This document shows positions 27,690-36,718 of a stretch of 64,000 nt of DNA, piece by piece; positions within the stretch are counted from its first letter, which is position 1, and each line of letters begins with the position of its first letter. The stretch covers positions 62,001 through 126,000 of the forward strand of contig NZ_JARTLM010000010.1 in the NCBI RefSeq assembly GCF_029625905.1. Reading direction: 5' to 3'. The position numbers were made by a program, and so were the translations under genes. Under the pieces are notes generated by a model. The model was not told the DNA's origin. It saw nothing but the letters and a program-made list of their open reading frames with translations, and searched no databases. This DNA is from Hydrogenovibrio sp. 3SP14C1 (lineage in GTDB: Bacteria; Pseudomonadota; Gammaproteobacteria; Thiomicrospirales; Thiomicrospiraceae).

Positions 27690-28661
27690 ATGACGACTTT
27701 AGATCAGATTTTATACCCCCCCATCAAACCCTACAGTGAGCATAGCTTACAGGTTGATAACACCCACTCTCTTTATATAGAAGAAAGTGGCAACCCGTTA
27801 GGTATTCCTGTTTTATTTATCCATGGCGGTCCTGGCGGCGGAACCGCACCACTACAACGTAGTTTTTTCAATCCGGATGAATATCGCATTATCTTATTTG
27901 ACCAGCGTGGATGCGGAAAATCTCGCCCTCATGCTTGTTTGACCAATAACACAACTGCTCACCTGATTGAAGACATCGAAAAAATTCGACGTCATCTAGA
28001 CATTGATCGTTGGGTATTGTTTGGTGGTTCCTGGGGATCAACGCTGAGTTTACTCTACGCTGAAGCCTACCCTGAACGCGTTATCTCAATGGTGTTGCGA
28101 GGTATCTTCTTATGCCGGCATGAAGATACGCACTGGTTTTATCAGGAAGGTGCCAGCCGTTTTTTTCCGGATTACTGGCAAGATTTTATCGCCCCCGTTC
28201 CCGAAACCCAACGAGATAAGATCATCGAAGCCTATTATGAGCTGCTGACCAATGAGAATGAAATTGCGCGAATGAGTGCGGCTGAAGCTTGGTCAATTTG
28301 GGAAGGACGAACCTCTACGCTCAAAGCCGACAAAGACTTGGTCAATCATTTTGGCGACCCTTTCCATGCACTGGCAATGGCACGTATTGAATGTCACTAT
28401 TTTAAATATCAGGCCTTTATTGAGCCTAATCAAATTTTGGACAACATTGGTTATCTTCAAAAAATTCCGACCAAAATCATTCAAGGCCGTTACGATATGG
28501 TTTGCCCGATTAACCAAGCCTATGCTTTGTCTGAAGCCATGCCAAATGCTCAACTCGTGATTTGTGACCATGCAGGACATTCTGCATTAGAGCTTGAGAT
28601 TGCCCAGGCCTTAGTCGAGGCAACTGATCAAATTTATCTTGATGAAGATATTCCTACCTAA
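27690..28661 (+). CDS. pip: Proline iminopeptidase
   Basis: Pip removes N-terminal proline from peptides. The 323-residue alpha/beta hydrolase has the oxyanion-hole block HGGPGGGT near residue 46 and the nucleophile elbow GGSWGSTLSL near residue 112. The catalytic aspartate lies in GRYDMVCP near residue 270 and the histidine in DHAGHSA near residue 298. Length and motifs match the S33 family. The stop is followed one base later by the dtd start, so both are on one transcript. Confidence 0.93.
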   Translation: MTTLDQILYPPIKPYSEHSLQVDNTHSLYIEESGNPLGIPVLFIHGGPGGGTAPLQRSFFNPDEYRIILFDQRGCGKSRPHACLTNNTTAHLIEDIEKIRRHLDIDRWVLFGGSWGSTLSLLYAEAYPERVISMVLRGIFLCRHEDTHWFYQEGASRFFPDYWQDFIAPVPETQRDKIIEAYYELLTNENEIARMSAAEAWSIWEGRTSTLKADKDLVNHFGDPFHALAMARIECHYFKYQAFIEPNQILDNIGYLQKIPTKIIQGRYDMVCPINQAYALSEAMPNAQLVICDHAGHSALELEIAQALVEATDQIYLDEDIPT

Positions 28662-28662
28662 T

Positions 28663-29112
28663 ATGATTTGCTTACTGCAACGAGTCACACAAGGGAACGT
28701 CTCGGTTTCTGGAAACATCATCGGGCAAATTTCATCAGGTTTGGTGGTTCTGTGTGGATTTCAGCCACATGACACGTCTCAAACCTTAGACAAGATGGCG
28801 CATAAGCTTTTACACTACCGCGTATTTAGTGACGAAAACGACAAGATGAACCTAAACCTCCAACAAGCATTCAATGGCAAAGGCGGAGAATTATTACTCA
28901 TTCCCCAATTTACCTTAGCGGCAGATACCCAAAAAGGTCTACGCCCAAGTTTTCATACCTCTGCTGCGCCCGATTTGGCGCAAAACTTGTTTAACGAGTT
29001 TGTGGATTTAATTACATTAAAATTTACTCCCCCACAAACAGGGAAATTTGGCGCAGAGATGCAAGTCAGTTTAACCAATGATGGTCCCGTTACCTTTTGG
29101 CTTGAAACCTAG
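28663..29112 (+). CDS. dtd: D-aminoacyl-tRNA deacylase
   Basis: Dtd hydrolyses D-amino acids mischarged to tRNA. The 149-residue protein begins MICLLQRVTQGNVSV. It contains the conserved LLIPQFTLAADTQKGLRPSF block, whose SQ-like (here PQFTL) active-site segment and GLRPSF are diagnostic. The near-C-terminal GKFGAEMQVSLTNDGPVT block has the Gly-cisPro-type motif region (NDGPVT). I use the ATG at 28663; an upstream in-frame ATG lies inside pip. Confidence 0.93.
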   Translation: MICLLQRVTQGNVSVSGNIIGQISSGLVVLCGFQPHDTSQTLDKMAHKLLHYRVFSDENDKMNLNLQQAFNGKGGELLLIPQFTLAADTQKGLRPSFHTSAAPDLAQNLFNEFVDLITLKFTPPQTGKFGAEMQVSLTNDGPVTFWLET

Positions 29113-29196
29113 TTTGATCAAAAGGCATAAAGGTTTTAATTTCAACAAAAAGCAGCTACACTTAGCCAAACAATTTAAGGGTGATACGAAACTCCA

Positions 29197-31290
29197 ATGC
29201 CACTTTCTGAGACGAGCTCTAAGCAGATTGACCCCACATTGATACTGGTTGTTGAGGACGACGACAATACGCGATTAACCCTCAATAAAGTATTAACCAA
29301 ATCCGGTTTTAAAGTGATTGATTCAAAAAACGGTCAAGAAGGCTTTTCAAAATTCATCAATGAATCTCCCTGCTTGATCCTAATGGACGTTATGATGCCC
29401 ATTATGGATGGATATGCAGCCACCGAAGCGATTCGAAACTATGAGAAAACTCGTGCTGTTCCCATCTTAATGTTGACTGCACAAGATGACATGAACTCGA
29501 TTGATCATGCTTTTATTAGCGGTGCCACTGACTTTATCACCAAGCCTATCAACTGGGCTTTGCTAAGTCAGCGCGTTAAATATGCGATTAACTCCTCTTT
29601 GATTGAAGACCAACTTAGAGCCAGCCAGTCTCAGCTCATGTATGCCCAAAGACTGGCAAAACTCGGATATTGGGAGTGGAATGCAAAAACTGATCACGTA
29701 ACCGGAACCAACTCTGCTTTTGAACTCTTCGGCATTCCAAATCAAGCCGATGTCACTTTAGAGCAATTTTTTTCTAATATCATTCCAAAAGATTTACCAT
29801 TAATTCAACAAGCCATCGCCGATGCCAGTCAGGGCTACAATGATATCCAAGTGAGTTTTCGAGTCCTGCATCACGACAACTCTATGTCTCATGTGGATTG
29901 TTTGGGAGAAGTCAGCTTTGATGAACACGGCGACATTGACAGAATTACCGGTTCGGCGCAGGACATCAGCCGTTTGCACAAAGCTGAAACACTCATTGAT
30001 TACCAATCCAGTCATGACAAATTAACCGATTTAGCAAACCGCTCTTTCTTTAATAAAAACCTTACTAATTTTATTAAAGAATCCAACCCTAAAAAATACA
30101 GTGCCACCGTTATTTTGGACATTGATCGTTTCAAAAAGATCAATGACAACTTAGGACAGGAAAATGGTGATGCGCTGCTTAGGACAGTCGCTCAACGGTT
30201 AAAGAAAGTCACGCGTGAAGATGATTTTGTCGCGCGCTTGGGAAGCGACGAATTTGCCATTCTGATTAAAAACGCTGAAGATGCTCAAGAATTGAATTTA
30301 TCTTTAAGTCGCATTTTTCATGACATCTCAAAAGCATTTAACATTAAAGAACAAGAACTGTTTATCACTTTCTCTATTGGTGTCAGCATTATTAACCAAG
30401 ACGGTAACCAGGCAAGTGAACTAATCGCGCATGCCAATATCGCTCGCAGTCAGGCCAAATTGAACGGTGGCAATCAATTTTTATTCTATCAAATGGAAAT
30501 GAATGCCGAGTCTAAAGAACAACTCATGCTTGAGAATGACTTAAGGAAAGCGCTGGCTCGTAAAGAAATTGAAGTTTACTACCAACCTCAGCTTGATGGT
30601 CACACCTTAAAACCTTATGGCGCAGAAGCGTTGGTTCGTTGGAACCACCCGACAGAAGGCATTATTTCACCGGGTATTTTTATTCCAATGGCAGAAAGCA
30701 ATGGCATGATTGTCGACATTGGAGGCTTTGTCTTGGAAAACGCCATCAAAGAAGCGGAAAAGTGGCATGCAAGCGGGTTTGATGAGATGCGAATCGCGGT
30801 TAACTTATCCGGTCGACAATTTTCCAGCTCCAACCTCATCAAAGAAGTGCAAGATGTCTTACAAAAAACAAGCCTACCCGCAAAATACCTTGATTTAGAG
30901 ATTACCGAAAGTTTAGCCATGAGTAATGCCGATCATAACATCAGCATTCTAAAAGGTTTAAAAGCCATGGGCGTATCCTTATCCATTGATGACTTTGGGA
31001 CCGGATATTCTTCTCTCGCGTATTTGCATAGCTTTCCAATCGATGCGATAAAAATTGACCGTTCATTTATCGATAATTTAGATTCGCAGGAAGGGCAAGC
31101 CATCGTGAGAACGATATTGGCAATGGCTGACAGCTTAAACCTAAAAGTAGTCGCTGAAGGGATTGAAGAAGAATTCCATGTCACATTCCTGCAAAACAAA
31201 AACTGCGATATTTTCCAAGGATTCATGTTTGGAAAACCGATGCCTGCCAGCGAGTTTGAAGAATATCTTAACGCTCAAAAAGCACCTTAA
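29197..31290 (+). CDS. Response regulator with PAS, GGDEF and EAL domains
   Basis: The 697-residue protein combines a receiver domain (about residues 13-130; acidic pair in VEDDDN, phospho-acceptor in ILMDVMMP, lysine in TKPIN), a PAS domain (about 150-265), a GGDEF domain (about 280-435) and an EAL domain (about 445-690). The GGDEF motif reads GSDEF and an inhibitory-site RxxD (REDD) lies five residues before it. The EAL part looks catalytic: AEALVRW, DDFGTGYSS and IKIDRSF are intact. It therefore probably degrades c-di-GMP under phosphorelay control. An HPt gene follows after 39 bases and is the likely phosphodonor. A hybrid kinase is not in the window. Confidence 0.93.
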   Translation: MPLSETSSKQIDPTLILVVEDDDNTRLTLNKVLTKSGFKVIDSKNGQEGFSKFINESPCLILMDVMMPIMDGYAATEAIRNYEKTRAVPILMLTAQDDMNSIDHAFISGATDFITKPINWALLSQRVKYAINSSLIEDQLRASQSQLMYAQRLAKLGYWEWNAKTDHVTGTNSAFELFGIPNQADVTLEQFFSNIIPKDLPLIQQAIADASQGYNDIQVSFRVLHHDNSMSHVDCLGEVSFDEHGDIDRITGSAQDISRLHKAETLIDYQSSHDKLTDLANRSFFNKNLTNFIKESNPKKYSATVILDIDRFKKINDNLGQENGDALLRTVAQRLKKVTREDDFVARLGSDEFAILIKNAEDAQELNLSLSRIFHDISKAFNIKEQELFITFSIGVSIINQDGNQASELIAHANIARSQAKLNGGNQFLFYQMEMNAESKEQLMLENDLRKALARKEIEVYYQPQLDGHTLKPYGAEALVRWNHPTEGIISPGIFIPMAESNGMIVDIGGFVLENAIKEAEKWHASGFDEMRIAVNLSGRQFSSSNLIKEVQDVLQKTSLPAKYLDLEITESLAMSNADHNISILKGLKAMGVSLSIDDFGTGYSSLAYLHSFPIDAIKIDRSFIDNLDSQEGQAIVRTILAMADSLNLKVVAEGIEEEFHVTFLQNKNCDIFQGFMFGKPMPASEFEEYLNAQKAP

Positions 31291-31329
31291 TACGCTATAA
31301 TAAGCTATTCGTAGAATGGGAAAAATTAC

Positions 31330-31683
31330 ATGACTCAACCGGTTAATGTAGACAATTTGAGCCAGTTAAAAGAATTGATTGGTGACGATTTAAAAGATAT
31401 TTTACAAACCTTTTTAGAGATCGCTCCAACATCTCTAAACGGTATTAAAATAGCCATCGCCGAAGAAAATGCTGAAGCACTGAGATATCAAGCGCACACG
31501 TTAAAAGGCAGTGCTGCAAATATCGGAGCAACCACTTTACCTGCTTTATGCTTAGCACTTGAAAACAAAGGAAAAGAAGGCGTCACTCATGGATTGGAGA
31601 CTTTATTCAGTCAAATTGAAGATGAAACCAATCAGGTGATGGATTTTTTATGCCATACGATCGACCACTTTAGCCAACTGTAG
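31330..31683 (+). CDS. Histidine phosphotransfer (HPt) protein
   Basis: The 117-residue, all-helical protein has the HPt phosphorylation motif AHTLKGSAANIGA near residues 56-68, with the histidine as phospho-acceptor. It sits just after a receiver-GGDEF-EAL gene, so it may pass phosphate from a membrane hybrid kinase encoded elsewhere to that receiver. It is followed ten bases later by a membrane protein gene, so the whole run to 32975 may be one operon. Confidence 0.88.
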   Translation: MTQPVNVDNLSQLKELIGDDLKDILQTFLEIAPTSLNGIKIAIAEENAEALRYQAHTLKGSAANIGATTLPALCLALENKGKEGVTHGLETLFSQIEDETNQVMDFLCHTIDHFSQL

Positions 31684-31692
31684 AGAATTCTT

Positions 31693-32322
31693 ATGCATTA
31701 TCAAGTTACCGAGCAAGAAACACATCTTGCTAAAAATCCTCATCATATTTTTAATATCAACATCATCCTTACGCACTTATTTCTATCGATGATTATTTTG
31801 GAAATCGGTAGCACAGTGACATTGCTGATAATTCCTTTCCTTTCCAGTCTCGTGCTTGGATACATCTATCTTCATGGCAAAAGAGTACAACAAAAAGGTT
31901 CCTGGTTCGTTTCTGCTCACTGGGCATTAGCTTGGCAACGTAGTAAAACCTTATTAATCAGTTACGCTACTGCCCTAGTCATGGTACTGCTGTACATCCT
32001 CATAGACACCCTTTTTCCAGGCGGATTTTCCATGAATGATTTCTCTGCTGAAGGCTCCCAAACCAATCTAGGTGAAATCATCACAATTCGTTTTGCTGCG
32101 CTGGTTATATTCTTAGCCGTTCTGATTACCTTCTTGCAAACGGGTATCTCCGTTTATGAAGCTGGAAAAGGCATCATTGATCCTAAAATCGAAAAACATT
32201 TGCTTCGCGACACAGACGCTAATGCGGAACTTGGTGAAGGGGAAGATGAAGTGCATCATAAAGGGCAAAAACAGCTTAAATCAGAAAAAGCGATAAAAGA
32301 AACGGATAAAACAAACACATGA
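31693..32322 (+). CDS. Membrane protein of unknown function
   Basis: I do not recognise this 209-residue protein. It has about four hydrophobic segments: near residues 22-45, 42-58 (a tight pair), 86-106 and 135-155. A charged C-terminal tail of about 45 residues, rich in Lys and Glu, follows. It lies ten bases after the HPt gene and overlaps the next gene by four bases (ATGA). Co-transcription suggests but does not show a link with the phosphorelay/c-di-GMP pair upstream. Confidence 0.6.
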   Translation: MHYQVTEQETHLAKNPHHIFNINIILTHLFLSMIILEIGSTVTLLIIPFLSSLVLGYIYLHGKRVQQKGSWFVSAHWALAWQRSKTLLISYATALVMVLLYILIDTLFPGGFSMNDFSAEGSQTNLGEIITIRFAALVIFLAVLITFLQTGISVYEAGKGIIDPKIEKHLLRDTDANAELGEGEDEVHHKGQKQLKSEKAIKETDKTNT

Positions 32323-32975
32323 GCTCAACACATTCTAAAAACAAAGGATTTCCAACCTTTCTAATCGTACTGGGCCTTGGCATTTTCCTGACCGCGATGT
32401 TTATTTTGATTCCGTCTGAACGAGAAGAAATACCCGCTAAATTTTTACCTTGGAGCAGTCACTTTAACGCGAATAATCAGCTTGAAACATTAGGCTTGAC
32501 CATTAACCAAAGCACACCTAACGATGCTAAAGCCATTTTTGGCGATGACGTCGAAGTCAAGTTGTTCTCTCATAAAGACGAAACTGAAAAAACAGCGGAA
32601 GTATACTTCCCTTCTATTCGCATAGGAACGATTCGTGGAGCAATTGCACTGACCTTGGATGTTGACCCAGACACATTAAATAAAATATACGACGAAGGCA
32701 TCCAGACAACCGTCACTCAGACAGGAAATCGGCAGGTCACACCGAATACTGAGAATATCAATCGACTGTTACAAAAACCGATTAAACAAATCACCTTGCT
32801 TCCCAAGAAACACTTAACAGCAAGAGCAATTAGGATGCGCTTTGGTGAACCGCAACGCATCGAGAACCAATCTGATGGATTGGATCACTGGTTCTATCCA
32901 GAAAAGGGGTTGGAATTGATTATGGACCCGGAAGGGCCCGAAGCGTTGCAATACTACCCGCAAGCCAGGGAGTGA
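32319..32975 (+). CDS. Membrane-anchored protein of unknown function
   Basis: The 218-residue protein has one N-terminal hydrophobic helix (FLIVLGLGIFLTAMFILI) and then a soluble domain that is probably periplasmic. LGLTINQSTPNDAKAIFG and RAIRMRFGEPQRIENQ look like two related segments. I do not recognise the family. It overlaps the preceding membrane protein gene and ends just before a convergent terminator shared with moaC. Confidence 0.6.
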   Translation: MSSTHSKNKGFPTFLIVLGLGIFLTAMFILIPSEREEIPAKFLPWSSHFNANNQLETLGLTINQSTPNDAKAIFGDDVEVKLFSHKDETEKTAEVYFPSIRIGTIRGAIALTLDVDPDTLNKIYDEGIQTTVTQTGNRQVTPNTENINRLLQKPIKQITLLPKKHLTARAIRMRFGEPQRIENQSDGLDHWFYPEKGLELIMDPEGPEALQYYPQARE

Positions 32976-32991
32976 TTGAACATATTTATGC

Positions 32992-33017
32992 GCCCTTTTT
33001 AAAGGGCTTCTTTTTTC
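32992..33017. terminator. Terminator between the unknown-membrane-protein operon and moaC
   Basis: GCCCTTT pairs with AAAGGGC (32992-33007) with a two-base centre and a T-rich tract after it on the plus strand. The moaC stop codon is inside the hairpin. Confidence 0.7.
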
Positions 33018-33490
33018 CAATGGCCGCTCTTGCCACCTTTCTTTTCTAACAGCTGTACCTGATTAATCGTCATACCTTTATCAACCGCTTTACACATATC
33101 ATACAATGTAAGAGCGGCGGTTGATGCAGCTGTAAGTGCTTCCATCTCCACCCCAGTTTGACCAACCAGTTTACAGATAGCGACAATTTCGACGCAGCTT
33201 TTATCTTCATTCGGAACCAGATCAACTTTGACAGAAGTCAGCATCAAAGGATGGCACATGGGAATCAAATCAGGGGTGCGTTTTGCTGCCATGATCCCTG
33301 CAATGCGCGCCGTAGCCATCACGTCTCCTTTTTTATGCTTCCCATCAACAATCATTTTTAAAGTGCCTGGTAACATTGTAATCACAGCCATTGCTCGTGC
33401 TTCTCGCTCGGTGTTTGCTTTTTCACTCACATCCACCATACGAGCCTGACCTTTTTCATCTAAATGCGTTAACTTCTGCTTGTCCTTCAT
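32999..33490 (-). CDS. moaC: Cyclic pyranopterin monophosphate synthase
   Basis: MoaC, together with MoaA, turns GTP into cyclic pyranopterin monophosphate, the first molybdenum-cofactor intermediate. The protein (163 aa; E. coli 161) has the signature [13 protein letters not shown] near residue 75 and [22 protein letters not shown] near residue 110. AGGCGGGA is seven bases from the ATG at 33488-33490; another ATG two codons upstream abuts that site. It is the last gene of the Moco cluster on this strand. Confidence 0.95.
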   Translation of the reverse strand: MKDKQKLTHLDEKGQARMVDVSEKANTEREARAMAVITMLPGTLKMIVDGKHKKGDVMATARIAGIMAAKRTPDLIPMCHPLMLTSVKVDLVPNEDKSCVEIVAICKLVGQTGVEMEALTAASTAALTLYDMCKAVDKGMTINQVQLLEKKGGKSGHWKKEAL

Positions 33491-33504
33491 AATCATTTCC
33501 CGCC

Positions 33505-34710
33505 TTAAATCATATCATTAAATGCATAAAAGGCGACTTTGCCTCCTTTTTTAACCGTAGTGTCTTCCGGGATTACAGCAAATCCTTCTGCCCAAACGGC
33601 TGAGGTCAACACACCTGACCCCTGATTTGGGAACAATTCAACAACAGTTTTTTGACTCTTTTCATCCACTTTTAATTTAGCCCGCGCAAACTCGCGACGA
33701 AAATTGGATTTAGGCCATTCGAAATCGGCTTCCAACCAAAGAGGCGTAATACAAATATGCTTTACACCTTGTTTGCGAAGCAAGTAAGGACGTGCAAAAA
33801 GATTGAACGTTGCGAATGCAGAAACTGGATTGCCAGGCAGGCCGATAAAGGGAGTGCCATTAATATCACCAAAAGCCAATGGCTTTCCTGGCTTCATTTT
33901 AACTTTCCACATATCCAATTGGCCTAGTGATTCAATTGCTGGTTTGATATGATCTTCTTCCCCAACAGAAACGCCACCCGTTGTCATGACAACATCTGCT
34001 ACCTTCGCAGCTTGCTTCATCGCATCAATGGTATCTTCTAATGTATCTTTAACTCGACCTAAATCAATCAATTCAAACCCAAGTTGAGGGATTGCCCCCG
34101 CCAAGACATATCGGTTTGCGTTAAAAATTTTTCCTTTTTCTGGTGCTTCACCGGGTTCGAGTAACTCATCACCGGTGGTAAAGGTCGCAATTTTCAGTGG
34201 CTGGTAGACACTGACCTCTCCGATACCAATGGACGTAATCAAGCCCAGATCTTCTGAACGCAGACGGTGTCCCTTTTCCAAAATCACATGCCCTGTTTCA
34301 ATATCTTCTCCAGTATGGCGGATATTTTGGCCAGGCCTGGTCGTTTTTGCAGTAATTTTGATTTTATCACCAACTTGCTCGGTTTCTTCTTGCATAATCA
34401 CGGCATTTGCCTCTGCCGGAATGGGCGCGCCAGTAAATATTCTGGCAACTGTTCCTAATTCAAGCGCTTCTGGCTCTGAACCTGCAGGAATGCGCTGACT
34501 GATTTGAAAGGTATCTTCATGCGTTAAATCTAATAAGTTAATGGCATAACCATCCATTTGACTATTGTCATGTGGCGGGACATTAACGCCCGATGTAATC
34601 GGCTTTGCCAATACTTTACCTAAGGCCTGTTCAACCGGTAAGGTTTCCGTTTTTTGACTGTTTTTTGCTTGGCTGACTAAATAAGATAATGCTTCATCAA
34701 ATGTTTTCAT
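33505..34710 (-). CDS. moeA: Molybdopterin molybdenumtransferase
   Basis: MoeA inserts molybdate into adenylylated molybdopterin. The 401-residue protein has the usual blocks: [12 protein letters not shown] near residue 45, [34 protein letters not shown] near residue 245, and [18 protein letters not shown] near residue 280. It sits between moaE and moaC. One CCAGGCCTGG palindrome is inside (34331-34340), read as R-P-G. A terminator upstream (34731-34747) may separate it from moaADE transcription. Confidence 0.95.
   Translation of the reverse strand: MKTFDEALSYLVSQAKNSQKTETLPVEQALGKVLAKPITSGVNVPPHDNSQMDGYAINLLDLTHEDTFQISQRIPAGSEPEALELGTVARIFTGAPIPAEANAVIMQEETEQVGDKIKITAKTTRPGQNIRHTGEDIETGHVILEKGHRLRSEDLGLITSIGIGEVSVYQPLKIATFTTGDELLEPGEAPEKGKIFNANRYVLAGAIPQLGFELIDLGRVKDTLEDTIDAMKQAAKVADVVMTTGGVSVGEEDHIKPAIESLGQLDMWKVKMKPGKPLAFGDINGTPFIGLPGNPVSAFATFNLFARPYLLRKQGVKHICITPLWLEADFEWPKSNFRREFARAKLKVDEKSQKTVVELFPNQGSGVLTSAVWAEGFAVIPEDTTVKKGGKVAFYAFNDMI
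34331..34340. repeat. CCAGGCCTGG palindrome copy 5 (inside moeA)
   Basis: An exact copy inside moeA, read on the gene strand as A-CC AGG CCT GG-C (R-P-G), a different frame from the copies in metH and mnmC. Confidence 0.95.
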
Positions 34711-34722
34711 TGCTTGGCTCTC

Positions 34723-34747
34723 AAAAAAAATCCCCGCGGGTGCGGGG
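34723..34747 (-). terminator. Terminator or attenuator between moaE and moeA
   Basis: TCCCCGC (34731-34737) pairs with GCGGGGA (34741-34747). On the minus strand a run of eight T residues follows (34723-34730), so transcripts leaving moaE would be terminated or reduced before moeA. Confidence 0.8.
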
Positions 34748-34774
34748 AAATATGACAGATAATAATTGTTTAAT

Positions 34775-35242
34775 TTATTTTAACCAACGTGTTTCGGCTT
34801 CTTTATCCGTAACACGGGCATCAACCCAACGGGTTTCACCGTTAGGAAAAGTTTCTTTCTTCCAGAAAGGGGCATTCGTTTTTAAGTAATCCATAATAAA
34901 GTGCGCGGCTTCAAAAGCAGCTTCACGGTGTCTGGATGTCACCGCGACGAGCACAATCTGGTCACAAGGTTGCATCTCGCCAATCCGGTGGATGATAAGG
35001 CTACTTTGTAACGGCCAACGCTCGTGCGCTTCAAGACGGATATTTTCTAGGGCTTTTTCGGTCATCCCTGGATAATGCTCTAACTCCAGTACGGAGATGT
35101 CATCCCCCTCATTAATATCTCGTACCGTGCCAACAAATGACACCACGGCACCGATATCTTTATGCCCTGTTCTTAAAATTTTAACTTCTGTGCTTAAGTC
35201 AAAATCTTCCACCTGTACTTTTACAAAGGAGTATAAGCTCAA
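34775..35242 (-). CDS. moaE: Molybdopterin synthase large subunit
   Basis: MoaE, with MoaD, adds the dithiolene sulfurs to precursor Z. The 155-residue protein has the conserved segments FVGTVRD near residue 35, LELEHYPGMTEKAL near residue 50, HRIGEM, VTSRHREAAFEAAHFIMD near residue 105, and the catalytic lysine block TNAPFWKKE near residue 127. It starts four bases after moaD. Confidence 0.95.
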   Translation of the reverse strand: MSLYSFVKVQVEDFDLSTEVKILRTGHKDIGAVVSFVGTVRDINEGDDISVLELEHYPGMTEKALENIRLEAHERWPLQSSLIIHRIGEMQPCDQIVLVAVTSRHREAAFEAAHFIMDYLKTNAPFWKKETFPNGETRWVDARVTDKEAETRWLK

Positions 35243-35245
35243 ACC

Positions 35246-35497
35246 CTAGCCTCCTGTAACAGGTGGGAAAAAGGCAATTTCATCGCCAGGATTCAGTTCA
35301 GTTTGACGTGTCGCGACACTATGGTTTACTGCTATTTGCAGATTTGCATTGTCTTTAAGTGCTTGCTGCCAAGCCTCTCCACGTCCGGCTAAATCCTTCA
35401 AAACACACTCAACCGTCTTATAGTTTTCAACAGGCAGCTCTTCTTGAGCTTTCCCTAAAACTTCTCTAAAACTCGCAAAATATAAAATTTCTAACAT
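35246..35497 (-). CDS. moaD: Molybdopterin synthase sulfur carrier subunit
   Basis: MoaD is a ubiquitin-fold sulfur carrier. Its C-terminal Gly-Gly is thiocarboxylated and inserted into the MoaE active site. The 83-residue protein ends DEIAFFPPVTGG, the diagnostic tail. It lies between moaA and moaE in the same direction. The activating MoeB/MoaZ-type enzyme is not in this window. Confidence 0.94.
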   Translation of the reverse strand: MLEILYFASFREVLGKAQEELPVENYKTVECVLKDLAGRGEAWQQALKDNANLQIAVNHSVATRQTELNPGDEIAFFPPVTGG

Positions 35498-35540
35498 TTT
35501 TTATCTCCAAAAATGTCTAAAAAGACAACTATTACCCTAA

Positions 35541-36536
35541 TTATCCGCCCAAGGAAACCATTTGTCTAAATTCGATGTTATGTACATTTTCATTAAAGAA
35601 ATGTTTCTCAGGTTTTTTAAGCATCGCATCTACAATCATTTGCTTTAAATCTTCGTCTGAAATCCCTTCACGAATGGGGGTTCTCAAGTCAACGGAATCT
35701 TCTTGTCCTAGACACAGCGCCAACACCCCTCTTGCGGTGAGTCTTACCCGATTGCAGGCTTCGCAAAAGTGATCAGATACTGCTGATATCACACCAATTC
35801 TGGCGTTCGTGCCTTTGATTAGGAAGTTCTTAGAAGGGCCATCATGACTCTTTCCCGTTGACGGGATTAAGTCCGTCCCCACATGAGCTTTAACCCTTTT
35901 CATAATCTTTTCCATTGGATAATGCTGATCCATTAGGCTAATACCCGCTTCTCCAATAGGCATGGTTTCGATAAAACGCACTTCAACACCCTTCTCGATA
36001 CCATAATCGACCATGGCTTCAATCTCATCATCATTCGTGCCTTTCATCACAACCATATTAAACTTAATCGGGTTTAACCCCGCAGCTAATCCCGCATCAA
36101 CTCCCGCCAGAACCTTTTCAAGGTTTCCACCACGAGTAATCTTATTGAACTTATCCGCTTGTAAGGAATCTATGGAAATATTGGCGCGTGACAAACCTGC
36201 TTCTTTTAATGCCACGGCGTGCTTATCAAGATGATGCGCATTGGTAGATAAAGCGATTTCGTCCAGCCCTTCATAAGGCCGAATCTCTTCAATAAAGCCT
36301 GGCAATCCTTTTCTTACGAGAGGCTCGCCCCCTGTGATACGAACTTTGGTCACACCCAACTCAACAAACGCTTTGATAATACGAGCCAATTCATCATAGT
36401 CTAAATATTCTGTATGACGTCCTTCAGGATGCGCACCTTGCTCAGGCATACAATAGCCACAACGATAATTACATTTATCCGTGACTGAAACTCTTAAATA
36501 TTCAATTTTTCGATTGAAAGGATCTATTAATGACAT
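35541..36536 (-). CDS. moaA: GTP 3',8-cyclase (radical SAM)
   Basis: MoaA starts Moco synthesis. The 331-residue protein has the radical SAM cluster motif CNYRCGYC near residue 22 and SAM-binding RITGGEPL near residue 68. The second cluster's cysteines are in CEACNRVRLTARGVLALCLG near residue 260, and the family C-terminal Gly-Gly ends the chain. It is the first gene of the moaADE-moeA-moaC cluster. A 28-bp palindrome directly abuts its start codon (see separate entry). Confidence 0.96.
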   Translation of the reverse strand: MSLIDPFNRKIEYLRVSVTDKCNYRCGYCMPEQGAHPEGRHTEYLDYDELARIIKAFVELGVTKVRITGGEPLVRKGLPGFIEEIRPYEGLDEIALSTNAHHLDKHAVALKEAGLSRANISIDSLQADKFNKITRGGNLEKVLAGVDAGLAAGLNPIKFNMVVMKGTNDDEIEAMVDYGIEKGVEVRFIETMPIGEAGISLMDQHYPMEKIMKRVKAHVGTDLIPSTGKSHDGPSKNFLIKGTNARIGVISAVSDHFCEACNRVRLTARGVLALCLGQEDSVDLRTPIREGISDEDLKQMIVDAMLKKPEKHFFNENVHNIEFRQMVSLGG

Positions 36537-36564
36537 ACCGTTATATCCAATTGGGAATAACGGT
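36537..36564 (-). promoter_or_regulatory. ModE-like operator palindrome at the moaA start
   Basis: ACCGTTAT (36537-36544) and ATAACGGT (36557-36564) form a perfect inverted repeat around 12 bases whose centre is CCAATTGG. In all, 24 of 28 positions are symmetric. The core CGTTAT-N12-ATAACG has the same arms and spacing as the E. coli ModE site at modA, as I recall it. It covers the ribosome-binding region of moaA, so binding or hairpin formation would block expression. Assignment to ModE is inference; no modE gene is in view. Confidence 0.55.
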
Positions 36565-36613
36565 ATATTCTACTTTTTTTATTCATAAAAGCAAGTGTCA
36601 TTTTGGCATTTTT

Positions 36614-36653
36614 ATTGAATAAAACCCTTTGATTTTAAAGGGGTTTATTCAAT
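36614..36653. repeat. 17-bp inverted repeat between soxD and moaA
   Basis: Left arm 36614-36630 and right arm 36637-36653 pair over 17 positions with one mismatch, around the loop GATTTT. No U-run follows on either strand, so it is not a simple terminator. It lies in the moaA leader or promoter region. Confidence 0.75.
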
Positions 36654-36665
36654 AACTCATGACAT

Positions 36666-36694
36666 AAAAAAACCCGCACAAGGCGGGTTTTTAT
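36666..36694. terminator. Terminator after soxD
   Basis: CCCGC (36673-36677) pairs with GCGGG (36683-36687), flanked by seven A on the left and five T on the right, so it can act on both strands. It lies 25 bases after the soxD stop. Confidence 0.8.
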
Positions 36695-36718
36695 TTTCAT
36701 ACTAAGACAAGCTTAATA

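Noticed and set aside
36537..36718. Moco RNA riboswitch before moaA
   Set aside because: The region is 182 bp and explained by the soxD terminator, a simple hairpin and the palindrome; the multi-stem Moco motif is not visible.
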